64,000 bases of DNA from Liopterus haemorrhoidalis (GCA_963971575.1 OZ020611.1:6522882-6586881), one strand, 5' to 3'; shown: positions 23,105 to 34,584, numbered from the stretch's first letter. Notes: generated by a model from the letters alone, not told the origin. Numbers and translations: made by a program.

Positions 23105-23215
23105 CGGGACGGAGCAAAAAAAAAGGTCCTCATCTCTCCAATCCAAATGAAGCGCAAAAAAAAGGTCCTCACCTCCCAAATCCAAGTGAAGAGCAAAAAA
23201 AACGTACGGCCGCTG
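23105..23215. repeat. 40-bp minisatellite block, two to three units
   Basis: Units of the form AAAAAAAAGGTCCTCACCTCC followed by CAAATCCAAGTGAAGAGC match those in the hAT-type MITEs at 19054, 22029 and 49612. The host element ends here are unclear. Confidence 0.7.
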
Positions 23216-23910
23216 TAATTGTATATTTTATAATTATTTCTGAATGTGGATTATAATGAAATGAAATATTTTATAAAATGGTGGTGCGTTGAGTGTAAAA
23301 AGTGCATAAGGTGAACGGATGTGCTAAGCGATGCGATTGCATTTTATACGCGACTGTACAGGCTGGATGTTTATTCAAGCAGTGCATTGAGGCCCACGTA
23401 CACGGGTAGGGCCGCAATGTTGCCCGCCATCGCCGCAGAGCCCTCGCCCGCTCTCGCCCGTTTCTGGCGGATGTCGCATGTAGGGTTGGGTCGAAAACCT
23501 TACAACAATCTGGACATCGGAATTCACATTGTTTGCTTTCGGACTATCGCGCTTTTATAAAGACTTTATTCAAGATGAACCCCATAAAAAAATATCACCG
23601 TATAAATAGTATGGGAAACAGGAAAAGCAAATAATCCAGATACATTCGAATTTCCATAACTCGAACTTTTATAAGTCAATTTTTTCTATATATCGAATTT
23701 TTTCGAAACATTTTGCGTCAATTTCGCATTTTACATAAAAATTTGTTTCTATTGTATATCTCGAATTTCGAAGTTAAATTTTTCTGTAATTCGAAGTTAA
23801 ATTTGAGATTTTTGAAGATAGTCAACTTTCTAAATTCGAATTTTTTATAAACCTACAAACGAAGATTAGCGTCATATTTTAAGCAAGTGTAGCGAATAAT
23901 TGTTATCGGT

Positions 23911-23918
<8 letters not shown>
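23216..23918. other. Intergenic sequence with a CpG-rich patch
   Basis: About 23390-23480 is GC-rich (TAGGGCCGCAATGTTGCCCG, CGCTCTCGCCCGTTTCTGGC). The 79-codon frame across it is not recognisable. The segment from 23640 to 23880 has many TTCGAATTT/TCGAAGTTAAATTT motifs in both orientations. Confidence 0.4.

Positions 23919-23923
<5 letters not shown>

Positions 23924-23961
<38 letters not shown>
23924..23961. repeat. (AT)n microsatellite
   Basis: A pure dinucleotide run of about 37 bases. It ends at ACAGTGGGGCATA, which may be the end of an adjacent element. Confidence 0.9.
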
Positions 23962-23964
<3 letters not shown>

Positions 23965-24119
23965 TGGGGCATATTTTTATGTTAACCATTTCAAAATGGC
24001 GACCATTTATTTACAAAATAATAATCAACATAAGTTTTACAAAGTTGAACGTAACAAGCTTTGAAAACAATAAAAAAAGAAACAAAATTCTCGTAGTTGA
24101 CGCATATTAATTAAATTTA

Positions 24120-24652
24120 GTTACAAAATATTTACTTCTAAAATTAAATAATTTTTTTATTTATTTATTCAAAAGAACACTTAAATGTACTTAAGCCAAC
24201 CCTTAAAATAATTTTTTTTATTTATGTAGTAAAAAGAGCACTAAATTTTACTTAATCTAACCCTTAAAATACATTTTTTTTTATTTATTCCCACCAAAAT
24301 ATACTTAATCAAACCATTAAAATATTTTTTTTTCAAAAGTACACGCAATTTAATTTATGCCAACTTGTAAAATAAAACTCTAGCTCTTATAGTTATGGCC
24401 CAAGTTGTCAAAAGCCCCAATTGTGAACGGCCCGAATTGTCCATCGCCCCAGTTGTCAATGGCCCCAGTTGTGCAAAGCCCCAATTGTGTACGGCCCGAA
24501 TTGTCCATCGCCCCAGTTGTTAATGGCCCCAGTTGTGCAAAGCCCCAATTGTGAATGGCCCGAATTGTCCATCGCCCCAGTTGTTAATGGCTCCAGTTGT
24601 GAAAAGCTCCAATTGTGAACGGCCCGAATTGTGTTACGGCCCCTGTTGTCAT
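24120..24652. mobile_element. Foldback element arm, solo copy
   Basis: AT-rich subterminal blocks (TACTTAAGCCAACCCTTAAA, CTCTTATAGTTATGGCCC) lead into an array of 16-bp monomers such as GCCCCAGTTGTGCAAA and GCCCGAATTGTCCATC, ending CAGTTGTCATGGAACC at 24652. It matches the right arm of the element at 49518-51553. Only one arm is present. Confidence 0.75.
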
Positions 24653-24659
24653 GGAACCT

Positions 24660-25248
24660 TTTTACTTGCCCGACCTTAATATATAAGGGGCAAGTATTGT
24701 AATCGCGAAAATATTCGATGTCGAGATTTTGACTGATGACCACGTTTCATGGTCCAGGGAATCCAAAAATCCCTATTTTCGAAGTGCCGTCCGTATGTGT
24801 GTCTGTGTGTGTGTGTGTCTGTGTGTATACACGATAACTCAAAAACGGTTTAACTTAAAGAGTTCGTTCTGGTACTAAAAATTCTCCTAACAACTGGAAA
24901 GAACCCTATTGTTTTTTATTAAAATCCGAAACCGGAAACGGAAGTTATTAAACATTGAAATTTAAAAAAATTCGTAACCAGTAAACCAAGCCTTGGACAA
25001 AAAATTGTATAGGACATAATTTGATGTATTTTTGAAGTTTTACCTAAATCTTTTTTTAAATTTAAAAAAAATATATATATATATATATATATATTTTTAT
25101 TATTAGTATTATTATTATTTTTATGGGAGAGCAAGTCTAGCGGAGGTCTCCCTTCGCCACTGGTTTGATATATGTACGTACGTTTCTATTACGGTAAGTT
25201 CTTTAAGTACTTTGTGGTGACGGTTGGTTCTGTGGTGAACACAGCTAA
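24660..25248 (+). mobile_element. HINE-C copy, most complete in the window
   Basis: The 5' end TTTTTACTTGCCC is followed by GGGGCAAGT (24687-24695), an inverted match that could form a 5' hairpin. It carries GT-type microsatellites at about 24796-24830 and an (AT)n run at 25070-25093. The 3' end is TGACGGTTGGTTCTGTGGTG plus AACACAGCTAATTCTTTTT, with a CTGTG...CACAG hairpin. That 3' end is a diverged form of the family B end, while the 5' end is different. Non-coding. Confidence 0.65.
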
Positions 25249-25493
25249 TTCTTTTTTTCTAATGTTTTTTAGGCAAACAATATTTTTATTTTTTATATAA
25301 TTACTTTGGCTGTCAGCATAAGTATACGGAAGCATAGAATATAATTTGGTTGAATACTATTGGAACAAGTTTTTTTTTTTTTTTTCTTATTTTGTTCTTA
25401 GCTACTTATGGCCATTAACTAGTATATGTTATTTATTTTTATTTTTGGATACATTAGTAATTTTTATAACAAATACAAACAACCATGCCATTA

Positions 25494-25585
25494 CTGGGAT
25501 TCGAACACGACTTACGTGAACGCCCTATCTTATTAAGACTTTCGCTCAAAGAGAAAATCTTGGTTGGCTTTACGTTACATATGTT
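25494..25585 (-). pseudogene. Isolated tRNA-like sequence
   Basis: On the minus strand GTGTTCGAATCCCAGTAATG is a good B box/T arm. TTTGAGCGAAAGTCTTAATA upstream could be a degenerate A box. The flanks are not family A, so this may be a SINE head or the same kind of module inside another element. Confidence 0.4.
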
Positions 25586-26238
25586 ACTCACCATCGCCAT
25601 CGGTGGATACAACTTTTTTCATTTTCCAACTCTGTTGCACGCAATGGTTAATTAAATGAGCAAAAGTGCAACCAAGAACAATCATTTTTCCAAGTATCGC
25701 AATCACTTATTAATATTTTTTAGTAGTCCAATAATTTTGCCATGAATAATAGAAGGGGAGCAGTGATTATAGTTTGAATAAAATTGCAAGTTACGACTGG
25801 CGAGTTAGTAGTTGAACTAATGGACATCTTAATATGTATAACGTATAATGAAAACTTAAATAATTTATTGAAATCAGATTTCGCGTGCGCACCAAATGGT
25901 GTCTTTCCACGAATCAATAAAGAATTAACCTGCATGATCTGATTGCAATTTTGTTTTCTCTGAAATACACAATAAAATATTCATTATTACATGTGATGTA
26001 TAGAATAGATTATAGCAGAGGAAATGTTTTCAGTATTAATAGTCAAAAACAAAGTTCCCAGACTTTGGTTTTAGATGATCGTGCTGACTAAAAGCTTTTT
26101 CCACCTCGGCCGATCTTGTGATTAGGATTCGTACAATAAGCCATAACTCTATAAATTTAATAACTGCATTGAAGAAAAGGAAACAAAATGTTTCTTTCTA
26201 CACATTTTTGATGTAAAGTAAACTATACAACAAAAAAT

Positions 26239-27219
26239 TGATGTGAAGTGTGAATTTTCACACATTTCAGGGTTTTGCAGGTATTTAGTAAGTGAATGAT
26301 GATTATTTGGGATGCCAAAACAAATTTTATGTCAAAATATTTTTTTATGAATTTTAATTCGAATGTCTATTACCATTATTTAAGTTTCTAAAGATGTGCA
26401 GTATTTTTTTTATATATCAAGGTTGATTAAGATTTTGAAAATTGCGCCTATGGCTTCCATTGGTTGTTTTTAGTCATAGCTCCTCCTCTTTGATTTCGTG
26501 TACATTCTGTACACGAAACTCATTCGTGTACACTGGTTATTAAATTTACGCTTTTAAAAATTAAATGCAACAATTGCCAATATAACTAGAATTTTGAAAA
26601 AATAATTTAAACAATATAAAAATGCAAAAAAATAAATAAAAAATAATATTGTCTCCTCTCGTAGGATTCGAACTCAATTTCTCGGGCAGAATGCAAGTAT
26701 CTTAGCCACTGCACCAAGAAACACGTTACTGTTTAGCGTCTATATAACTATATAACTATAACATTATTAGCAAAAAAACACAAAAAATGCTTTTTGTTCC
26801 AAAAACATAATCTGATCAAAAATTCCTGTTGTACTATTCCGGTTCACACCAATGTACATTACTTAGAATTTTTTCAGATTTTTAGTTTAAACCATCTGGC
26901 TACAGTGTGCCGGACAAAAATTTTGTTTTCACAATTTTGGCAAAAATCGCGTCTGAATTATTTATTTTGCAAAAATAAAATTTCGATCGTTAATCCACGT
27001 ACTAAGGGCTTTAATTTGATACCCTACTCAGAATTTAAAAAAAAAATATTTTTTTTTCGATGGGCACATATTTGTTTATATTTTTAGGGGAATATGTTTT
27101 TTAGATGTTTTAGTATTTTTCCTATGTGCGGGTCAAAGAGTTGTATAAGCATGCCAAATTTCAACTCTCTAGGTTTAGCCGTTTGGCTACAATTTTTACC
27201 GAACAGACAGACAGACCGT
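26239..27219 (-). mobile_element. HINE-A copy 3, truncated at its microsatellite
   Basis: The 3' hairpin (GTGTGAATTTTCACAC on the plus strand) and subTIR GGGTTTTGCAGGTAT are at 26246-26284. The body is intact, including the tRNA-like module. It runs to CCGAACAGACAGACAGAC at about 27204-27219, where it switches abruptly into CTGT repeats of the opposite strand that belong to HINE-B. The 5' subTIR is therefore missing. Confidence 0.78.
26658..26726 (-). pseudogene. tRNA-like module inside HINE-A copy 3
   Basis: The minus strand gives TTGGTGCAGTGGCTAAGATA, an A-box/D-arm form close to Gly or Glu tRNAs, and GAGTTCGAATCCTACGAG, a good B box. GGAGACAATATTATTTTTT follows. The last part (GAGACAATATTATTTTTT) is shared with copies 6 and 7, whereas the tRNA-like core is different. 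Confidence 0.62.
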
Positions 27220-27560
27220 CTGTCTGTCTGTCTATCCGTCCGTCTGTCTGTTCGTCTGTCTGTGTACACGTGCAGAGCAAATTCGGCTGAAAGGATTTTT
27301 ATGAAACTTCATATTTAAGCTTCTGCCATCAATGGCACAAGTTGATCAACTTTTGGTAAAAATCAGTTGACTAAAAATGGGAGTTTACTCGTGTCAATTT
27401 TAAGATTTTTGTGAATATTTCACAACAGAAAAATATTTCGAAAAAATTTATTGTACCAAAGTTGCTATAAGAGCAATAATTAATAACTTTTATTTGAGAC
27501 GTTTTTTGATAAAACGAAAAATTTCGAATAATTTTTGTAAAATTTTTCGAAATTTTCTCA
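27220..27560 (+). mobile_element. HINE-B fragment fused to HINE-A copy 3
   Basis: From GTCTGTCTGTCTATCCGTCC the sequence follows the family B body (GTGTACACGTGCAGAGCAAA, TTTTGGTAAAAATCAGTTGA) to about 27560, where a new HINE-B 5' end begins. It lacks its own 5' subTIR and 3' end. Confidence 0.65.
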
Positions 27561-28208
27561 TTTTTACCGAACGCCAACATATATAAGGGTGATATTGTGA
27601 TCATACCGATTTTGACATTTCGATATTTCGATGGATCTCCACGAATTGAGGTCCCTACATAACGTTTTGACTATTTTTAGCATGATGTCTGTAGGTCTGT
27701 CTGTCCGTCCGTCTGTCTGTCTATCCGTCCGTCTGTCTGTTCGTCTGTCTGTGTACACGTGCAGAGCAAATTCGGCTGAAAGGATTTTTATGAAACTTCA
27801 TATTTAAGCTTCTGCCATCAATGGCACGAGTTGATCAACGTTTGGTAAAAATCAGTTGACTAAAAATGGGAGTTTACTCGTGTCAATTTTAAGATTTTTG
27901 TGAATATTTCACAACAGAAAAATATTTCGAAAAAATGTAATGAACAAAAGTTGTTATAAAAGCAATAACTAACAACTTTTATTTGAGACATTTTTTGATA
28001 AAACGAAAAAAATTAGAAAAATTTTTCCAAATTTTTTTTAAATCTCAATTTTTTCCTACTTATATGTAACGTTTCCATGGTCATGATAAATAATATCTCT
28101 GTTAGAAAATATAAGGCCAAGTTATTTCTACTCTGCTGCTAAATAAATACATTATTTTATATAAGAACTTAATGATGGCGGTCGGTCCTGTGGTGGTCAC
28201 AGCTGATT
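27561..28208 (+). mobile_element. HINE-B copy, complete
   Basis: TTTTTACCGAACGCCAACAT at 27561 is the 5' end. It continues with TATATAAGGGTGATATTGTG, a CTGT/CCGT microsatellite (about 27690-27752), and a body shared with 27220-27560 at high identity. The 3' end is GATGGCGGTCGGTCCTGTGG then TGGTCACAGCTGATTTT. The subTIR pair is ACCGAACGCCA/TGGCGGTCGGT, one mismatch. It sits in tandem after a HINE-B fragment. Confidence 0.75.
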
Positions 28209-28335
28209 TTTTTTTTCTAATATGATTTTGCTGTTAAGTCGATAATAAGGGAGATGCATGTACACAACCGTTTTTGAGTTATGATTTTTTTAATTTACAA
28301 TTTTCACAAATGATGTAAAAATATTGATATTTGTG

Positions 28336-28560
28336 GCTAGACTTCAAGATGACAGATGGACAAAGAAGATTCTAGATTGGAGACCCAGAGATGCCAACAG
28401 AAGCAGAGGAAGACCCCCAACTAGGTGGACGGATGACGTAAAGAGAGTTGCGGGGAGTTGGAAATCAATAGCACAAAATGGTTCCGAATGGAAAAAGCTT
28501 GGGGAGGCATACGTTCAGCAGAGGACAAGAAAGGCTGATTAATGATGATGATGATGATGT
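28336..28560 (+). pseudogene. RTE-clade LINE C terminus with (GAT)n tail
   Basis: The frame reads ARLQDDRWTKKILDWRPRDA, then GRPPTRWTDDVKRVAGSW, then GSEWKKLGEAYVQQRTRKAD and stop at 28542. This is the well-known end of RTE-type ORF2 ('RW...L.WRP....R.RGRP..RW.DD......W...A......W..L.EAYVQQ'). It is followed by ATGATGATGATGATG, the short repeat tail usual for RTE. The frame is intact over its 69 codons, but the rest of the ORF is absent: a 5'-truncated insertion. Confidence 0.85.
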
Positions 28561-28599
28561 ACGACCAAAAGTCGCACGTAGTGGGTTCCAGTGTGAGTC

Positions 28600-29435
28600 C
28601 AGCCTTGAGGATTAAGTAAGTAATGGAGAAGCCAATGTTTAGCAGTAAAATAATTCGCCTGGTAGATGTTGATGGTTGGTAGAACTCATAGTTCAGCATA
28701 CATTTTACTACTACCATTTTTTTCTCAATTTTTCGTATGTAATTCTGTCCAGCCTAGTCTAAAATAGTTATTTATCTCCTCATTTATTTTATTGTGAGTT
28801 ATTTTTGTTGTTAAAGTACAGTAATTTTTCATGGAAGTCAAATTTCTATTCCATAAATAATTGAATTAATTGAAACAAATGATAGTGTATATTTGTAAAT
28901 AAGAGGCAGCCTAAAATCAATGGTGTAACATATAAAACATGTTATTTTTAAGCGACATATCCACCAAATCGGTAACAACGTCAATTTAGTGTAATTTCAC
29001 AGCAACACACACCGAGTATTATTCTCTGTCTTTTTATATCACTAATGTGTTTCTGATGTCGGTAAGTAACTACCCGTACTGCAAAACAATATTAATTTTT
29101 TACCGGATCATTTCAATTTCCTAAAGTAAAATATATTCATCAATTATCTACTTTAAATAATGTTCAGGAAAACGAAAATAAAACGATCAATGCAAAGTGT
29201 ATTGTGAAGTTGGTAAACCACTCATTTTATGTTGGCACGCCTTGTAATTTTGCAAAATTACTAGTTTGCTTATTGAAACGTACTTCCACAAATTGCTATT
29301 GTGTTTTATAAGTGAATTACTGCTAATATTATTACTACGTAGCACAATTTTAACTCATCAATTTTTTTGATAAATTTGTTATCACGAAAACGTCTTTTGT
29401 AGATGTTCTATGATGAATTTACAAATATCGAACGA
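28600..29435. other. Intergenic sequence, nothing identified
   Basis: AT-rich without recognisable coding or inverted structures. Confidence 0.4.
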
Positions 29436-29581
29436 ATGCGATAGTATACATTCGACCGAATATTCAATTTTTCCTTTCAAAATTCGTGATATGCGTAGGG
29501 CGCTAGAAAAGTTTTGAAATACGGGCTTTACTGTTTCAAAGTACTTCCCATCACGGTCAATACACTTCCTCCTTAATATGT

Positions 29582-31028
29582 CTTCCCACCAAGGCCGGAT
29601 CATGGCATAGACAAATGAGACAAATGTCTAGGGCCCGGTTTTTGAGGCGGCCCAGTCAAACCGTCTTTTGAAAAAAAAAAAATGTAAAAAAAAAATAAAA
29701 GTTTCCTTTTATTTCACAAAATGCGGAAAAAAATAAACATTTTACAGTAAAAAAAATATGTACTACTAGATGGTCTTGTAGAGCGAATTGCCTTAACTGC
29801 AGTTAAAGCAACTCGCTCTGGGTTCAACCAAATAAAAAAATGCTCTACTTGATATACATATCTCTAGATGAATCTCAGAAATGTTCTGTAAAAGTGGAAT
29901 CACGAGAAATAGCAAACAAAATTAATAATTTAGAATTCATTTTATTAACAGTTATTTGGGATAAAATTCTTTCCAGAATAAATTCAAACAGTAAATCCTT
30001 ACAAGATCCTGCTATGCCAATCTCGTTTGCGGCAAATATTTTTGACAATTTATTTAATTATGTTAATAGTTTAAGAAGTTTATTTCCTGAAATAGAAGCG
30101 GAGGCATTAAACGCGTCAGAAATAAAAACTTATTCCGATTAAAAAAAGAAAGGTCCCGAAATAGGAAAGGATTTTTTGATGAAGTTCATCATGATGAGGA
30201 AGACGCAAGTTCATGTAGTCAGGGTCAAGAAGCCTTAAACGAAATTGTTTTTATGTGATTTGTGACAAAATATCTTTTGAACTAAAACTACGTAGCAAAA
30301 GTTACAAAGACATTGACGAGATATTAAAATATTTCATACAGATTTAGATGACGACGTATCAATTAGATCTGAACATACCGCATTGCTAAAAAAATGGTAC
30401 AATGAAGACATTGATACTGAAGAATTGGACGAGGAACTGTTGCAATTTATGTTAATTTGTAAAAACCAAAATTTAAAGTTGCCATCTGATATGCTACAAT
30501 TTATAAAGACCACAAAAATTGTATCCATATTTCCAAATATAGAAATCTTATTGTGCGTATATTTAAGTTTGCCTGTATCAAATGCATCTGGTGAAAAGTC
30601 GTTTTCAGTATTAAAACGTGTAAAAAATTATTTATGAAACTCATTGAGCCAATCAAAATTAACTTCTTTAGCTGTACTATGTATCGAACAAAATGCTTTG
30701 GACAATATCAGTTATGATGAAATAATTGATAATTTTACAGAATTAAGAGCAAGAAAAATTAATTTTTGAATTGTCGTTTTTCCCTATTTATTCTACTGGA
30801 CTAAAAACTAAAATTTATTTATTTTGTTTTGTATTGGAAATTATTTTTTTAACAACAAATTAACATATGCAATAGTTTTTTAACTACCCCAGGAACATTA
30901 TTAATTTTTTTTAATTTCATTTGTTTTCTAATTTTTTAGAGTATTTTTTTTTGTCTATTTCTTGTGGGTGCCCGGCAGGGCAAAATGTCTAGGGCCCCAA
31001 AATAGGTTAATTCGGTCCTGCTTCCCAC
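29582..31028 (+). mobile_element. hAT element with perfect 8-bp target duplication
   Basis: The element 29590-31020 (1431 bp) starts CAAGGCCGGATCATGGC and ends GGTTAATTCGGTCCTG, imperfect inverted repeats. CTTCCCAC flanks it at 29582-29589 and 31021-31028. GTCTAGGGCCC occurs just inside both ends. It carries a degraded transposase, so it was once close to autonomous but is internally shortened. Confidence 0.9.
29840..30770 (+). pseudogene. hAT transposase (SCAN/ZMYM-like group), frameshifted
   Basis: The first block reads VKVESREIANKINNLEFILL, TVIWDKILSRINSNSKSLQD and FPEIEAEALNASEIKTYSD. After a shift come FFDEVHHDEEDASS and QEALNEIVF. The last block holds LKKWYNEDIDTEELDEELLQ and the hATC dimerisation motif LPVSNASGEKSFSVLKRVKN with YL. 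A stop at 30635-30637 precedes NSLSQSKLTSLAVLCIEQNA. The order matches the second half of hAT transposases in which 'SNA.GE.SFS.L.R.K..L' is conserved. The N-terminal zinc finger and catalytic core are missing. Confidence 0.82.
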
Positions 31029-31060
31029 TTTTCAGTTGGTACTTTTGCACCTGTTTGATC

Positions 31061-31300
31061 CAATGGTGGCGCTAGCTCTTAAAATATGGGGGGGTAGGAA
31101 ATTTTTTAGTAAAATTTGGGGGGCCAAATACAAGTGATGACCTAAAAAAAGGTCCTCACATCTAAAATACATTTTACTCCAAACAATTCTGGGGGGCCAA
31201 CTGGGAGCCAGATCAGATTTGGGGGGGGTCTCCTCGGACCCTTGCTTCGGATTGGTTTAGATCGTCATCCCTATTACACTGTTAAAATATTGTTTTTTTT
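31061..31300. mobile_element. hAT-like fragment with G runs and one 40-bp unit
   Basis: GGTGGCGCTAGCTCTTAAAA, then repeated GGGGGGCCAA stretches, ACCTAAAAAAAGGTCCTCAC (one unit of the 40-bp repeat) and CGGACCCTTGCTTCGGATTGG. The last segment, with ATTACACTGTTRAAATATTG, recurs at 33357-33415. Ends are not defined. Confidence 0.45.
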
Positions 31301-31321
31301 TTTATTTTTATTTATTTTTTT

Positions 31322-31751
31322 TTTTTATGGGAGGGCAAGTCTAGCGGAGGTCTCTGTTCGCCACTGGTTTTGATATGTTAATGTTAGTTATGTCACCTAA
31401 CAAAACAAAAATCACATTTTAATTAATATTACAGCCAAATTTTTTAATTAAAATATTGTAAGTTTGAAGTAAATACGACTGAGCATGACGTCGATTTTCA
31501 TAAAAAACAATAGGGTTCTTCCCAGTTAATAAGAGAATTTTTTAGCACCAGAACGAACTCTCCAAGTTGAACCGTTTTTGAGTTATCATGTATACACCCA
31601 CACAGACACACACACATACGGACGGCACTTCGAAAATAGTTTTTTTGGATTTCTTGGACCATGAAACGTGGTCATCAGTCAAAATCTCGACATCGAAAAT
31701 TTTCGCGATTACAATACTTGCCCCTTATATATTAAGGTCGGGCAAGTAAAA
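31322..31751. mobile_element. HINE-C pieces in opposite orientations
   Basis: 31322-31375 matches the C family 3' half in plus orientation (GGGCAAGTCTAGCGGAGGTC). 31491-31751 matches its 5' half in minus orientation, with CA microsatellite and terminal TTTACTTGCCCGACC on the minus strand. Between them, about 31385-31490 is an inverted copy of sequence at 18350-18465. The arrangement implies an inversion or several insertions. Confidence 0.55.
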
Positions 31752-32025
31752 ATGTAGTTTTAAGGAAATATAAATTTTATGCGTATCCCCTATTGGCAAA
31801 GAAAAAGTTTTCAAAAAAATTGATAAATAAATTGATGTCTGAAAACGGTTCTCTTATTTTCAAGGTTATCAAATAAATTGTTCAATTAATTGATTTAAAA
31901 AATAATCAGTTTATTGCTCAATAAATTGAACTGTGTAAAACCAACTTAACAAAGTAGCTAGAAACATTCATAAGTATTATATGTAAACAAACTCGAAATG
32001 CCGTATGAAATAATGCTTCCTTGAA

Positions 32026-32232
32026 ATGATGATGTATTGTTTATATGGCAGTAGAGGAGTAGAGGGTACAGGTAGTGAGGTGATTGTTTCAGGACTCACG
32101 GAAGTGGCTGTGTGGATGCTGACTATGAAGGCCGACACATGCAACAGCTGCGTGGAAAGGGTTAACAGGCTGCTCTCTGATGATTGTGGGAATCTTAGAT
32201 TGCGCTCGGATTATATTCACTCAATCAAGTAG
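32026..32232 (+). CDS. Orphan small open reading frame, 68 aa
   Basis: The frame has balanced base use compared with its surroundings and encodes GSEVIVSGLTEVAVWMLTMK, then ADTCNSCVERVNRLLSDDCG. Four cysteines (CNSC, later C) are notable. No family is recognised, no splice context is decisive, and chance cannot be excluded. Confidence 0.2.
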   Translation: MMMYCLYGSRGVEGTGSEVIVSGLTEVAVWMLTMKADTCNSCVERVNRLLSDDCGNLRLRSDYIHSIK

Positions 32233-32563
32233 TCAACTACATCAGACCTGCGGGGGAATTTAATTATGCACACTATAGGCAATTCAAATAAAACTGCGAA
32301 ATTCAGCAGTTCATTAATTCAGCTCTAACAAGAAGCTTGCTGAGAAACATGGTGTGGTTAAAAAGAAAATATAATTAGTTTCTAGTAACGTTTCTTAAGA
32401 AAGATACATCTCAGGGTATAATAGATTGGCCGAAATTTTTAATATTTCATATGTTTTCCTAAAAATATCAATTTTTTTGTAGTTCTTAAAACCTATCTTT
32501 AAATTTAATGTAAGCTTTCAGTTTTGCGGACGTAAAAATATTTAAAAAATAATTTTTCTTGAG

Positions 32564-33292
32564 GTTATGGCCAGTGATCGGCGCGTAAGTTACATGATGT
32601 AAGTTACCTCATTGTTGACGCGTAAACAATTGATGTAAAGTAAACACAAAACTCTTGTAAACAATGTAAACAATGTACGCAATGATTTAGACATGCGCAC
32701 TTGTTTTGAATTACAGAACCTCATTATCAATACATTTTTATAAATAGTTAAATTTTAATGAAACGATTTTAAATGAAAAAGTAAGTATATAAAATTAGGA
32801 CAAGTTAATATACATATTAATAAAAATCGAATTTGCATCATTATACAGGTGTTACATACAAATTATTAAATATGAATATGAAAAATAAAAAACTTTTTTA
32901 TTTAAAAAATTCAGTCTAATTTTTTTAATAACAAAATACATTAAATTTCAGTTTTAAGAAAATCAGCCTATATTTTTTAATAACGAGATTCATTGCAAAT
33001 TTTGCATAACGCCCTATATGTTCTTCCATTTTCTTTAATTAAAACAAAACCTAGTTCTTCAGAACTATTCCTTCGGTTTCTTCCCACCATTTTTTTAATA
33101 AATTTATTGTTTTGAACTGAATAGTAACTCTCTATTATTCGTATTAAATAACTAAAACTAACCTCATTATTTGGCAGTTTACAAAGTTTACATTGTTTAC
33201 ATTGTTGACAAGTTTACCAATTGTTTACATAAGTTTACACGTAAACGTAAACAATTAAAGTTTACGTGTAAACTCCCATCACTGGTTATGGC
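32564..33292. mobile_element. hAT element remnant with perfect 8-bp duplication and GTAAAC subterminal repeats
   Basis: 32572-33284 (713 bp) begins CAGTGATCGGCGCGTAAG and ends with the inverse ...TCCCATCACTG. GTTATGGC flanks both sides (32564-32571, 33285-33292). Both subterminal regions are packed with TGTAAACAAT/GTTTACATTG motifs (for example 32610-32680 and 33175-33270), as expected for transposase binding arrays. A BED-like coding relic lies inside on the minus strand. Confidence 0.9.
32978..33090 (-). pseudogene. BED-type zinc-finger relic of a hAT transposase
   Basis: Minus-strand frame MVGRNRRNSSEELGFVLIKE, then NGRTYRALCKICNESRY and stop. 'A.C..C' after a short basic leader matches the first half of the BED finger at the N terminus of hAT transposases. 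The histidine half is lost. Its location inside a hAT-bounded element supports the reading. Confidence 0.5.
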
Positions 33293-34584
33293 ACACAAAT
33301 AAAGTTCTATGCTCTATGTCACCTTAGAAAATAGTGTGTAAGAAGATAGGAGCTGTTTGTCCTTGCTTCGGATTGGTTCAGAACCTCCCTATTACACTGT
33401 TGAAATATTGTTTTTAGTCCAAGTTGACAGATGTTCAGTGTCGTGCATTGGAAATATATATTATTTATATTATTTTACTTTTCTCGTATATTTTGTTATT
33501 ATTTACATATTTAGACTTTTATTTATATTCTTGGCGTAGATTTTATGGAGAAAATTCTCCATGTAATTTGTTTCTAGGCAGTTATATATTTTTTAGGTTA
33601 TCTGACATATAAATATTTTTTGTCACTTGACAATTAACAGATCAAGATAGAAGACTAATGTGAGGCCAAAAGACAGCCCAGCTGATTGTGCCCAAAGAAG
33701 AAGTTATTGATATAATTTTTAGACCTTCATATATACATTTATTTTTATTTACAATAAATATTTAAATAAGAAACTTTAGCTCTGAAGATATATTGTTTGT
33801 TTTATTGCTTTATTTAAACTCTTAGCTAAATCTCTCTTTTTATATATAGTACATAATTTTTGAAAATTAATATTTTTTTAACTTTTTCTAATTTCTCATT
33901 AAACTGAATCTATGTCGTATAAATAACGTAAGTGTATTATTTGCATTGTTTATTTCAATATCTTATTAACCTTTTTTATATTTAAAAAAAAATCACTTGC
34001 TAACCCAGTTACTACGCCCATGCCCTAGTTGTAACTTATTTTAAATTTTCCGCTATACTGTATTGGTCTAGTGTAAATCGTACTCGGTTCGCAGCGCTAT
34101 CTACTTTTTTCTAATTTGAAATAGACCATAGTCATATAGGGAAAAGGGATACGAGTGAAAATTTAATTCAAAATGTATAAATGTGATTAGGTATTAAAAT
34201 AGGTCATTGACTAAATAAAGGTAAACGTTAGATTGCATATTACAGTTCGAAATAATTACACAATAATATTTATTTTCGGCCGCAAATGTCAATATTTATA
34301 CAAGCAAAAAGTATTACTAATCAATAGACACTTGAAACTAAATAAAATATAATGAAACACTCTTTAACACAAAGACACCATTGTATTAAAACAGCAAAGG
34401 TTGTCATCAAAACTATACCTTAAATAAAACTTTTTTATTAAAGATAAAAATATGGAAAAATGAATCTTTAAACAACTTGTAAATAAAAATAATATGAAAA
34501 GGTTTTTTACACACACGTTAAATTGATCGAAAACTGAAAGTTGTAAAATAAGCTGTCTATAATTGTGTATATATTTCAAGTTCC
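33293..34584. other. Intergenic sequence, nothing firmly identified
   Basis: 33357-33415 repeats the segment at about 31243-31290. The rest is AT-rich with short hydrophobic frames that look compositional. Confidence 0.4.

Larger units (their letters stand above)
29440..31060 (-). pseudogene. Possible Tc1/mariner C-terminal relic, split by a hAT element
   Basis: Joining the flanks of the hAT insertion on the minus strand gives KVPTEKWEDILRRKCIDRDG followed by KYFETVKPVFQNFSS. 'KCI...GKYFE' resembles the mariner C terminus. The fit is weak and only about 50 codons remain. What is clear is that this frame was continuous before the insertion at 29590-31020. Confidence 0.35.

Noticed and set aside
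28324..28335. Start codon of a small gene before the RTE-like frame
   Set aside because: The similarity to RTE ORF2 begins abruptly at a truncation point. The upstream start is incidental.
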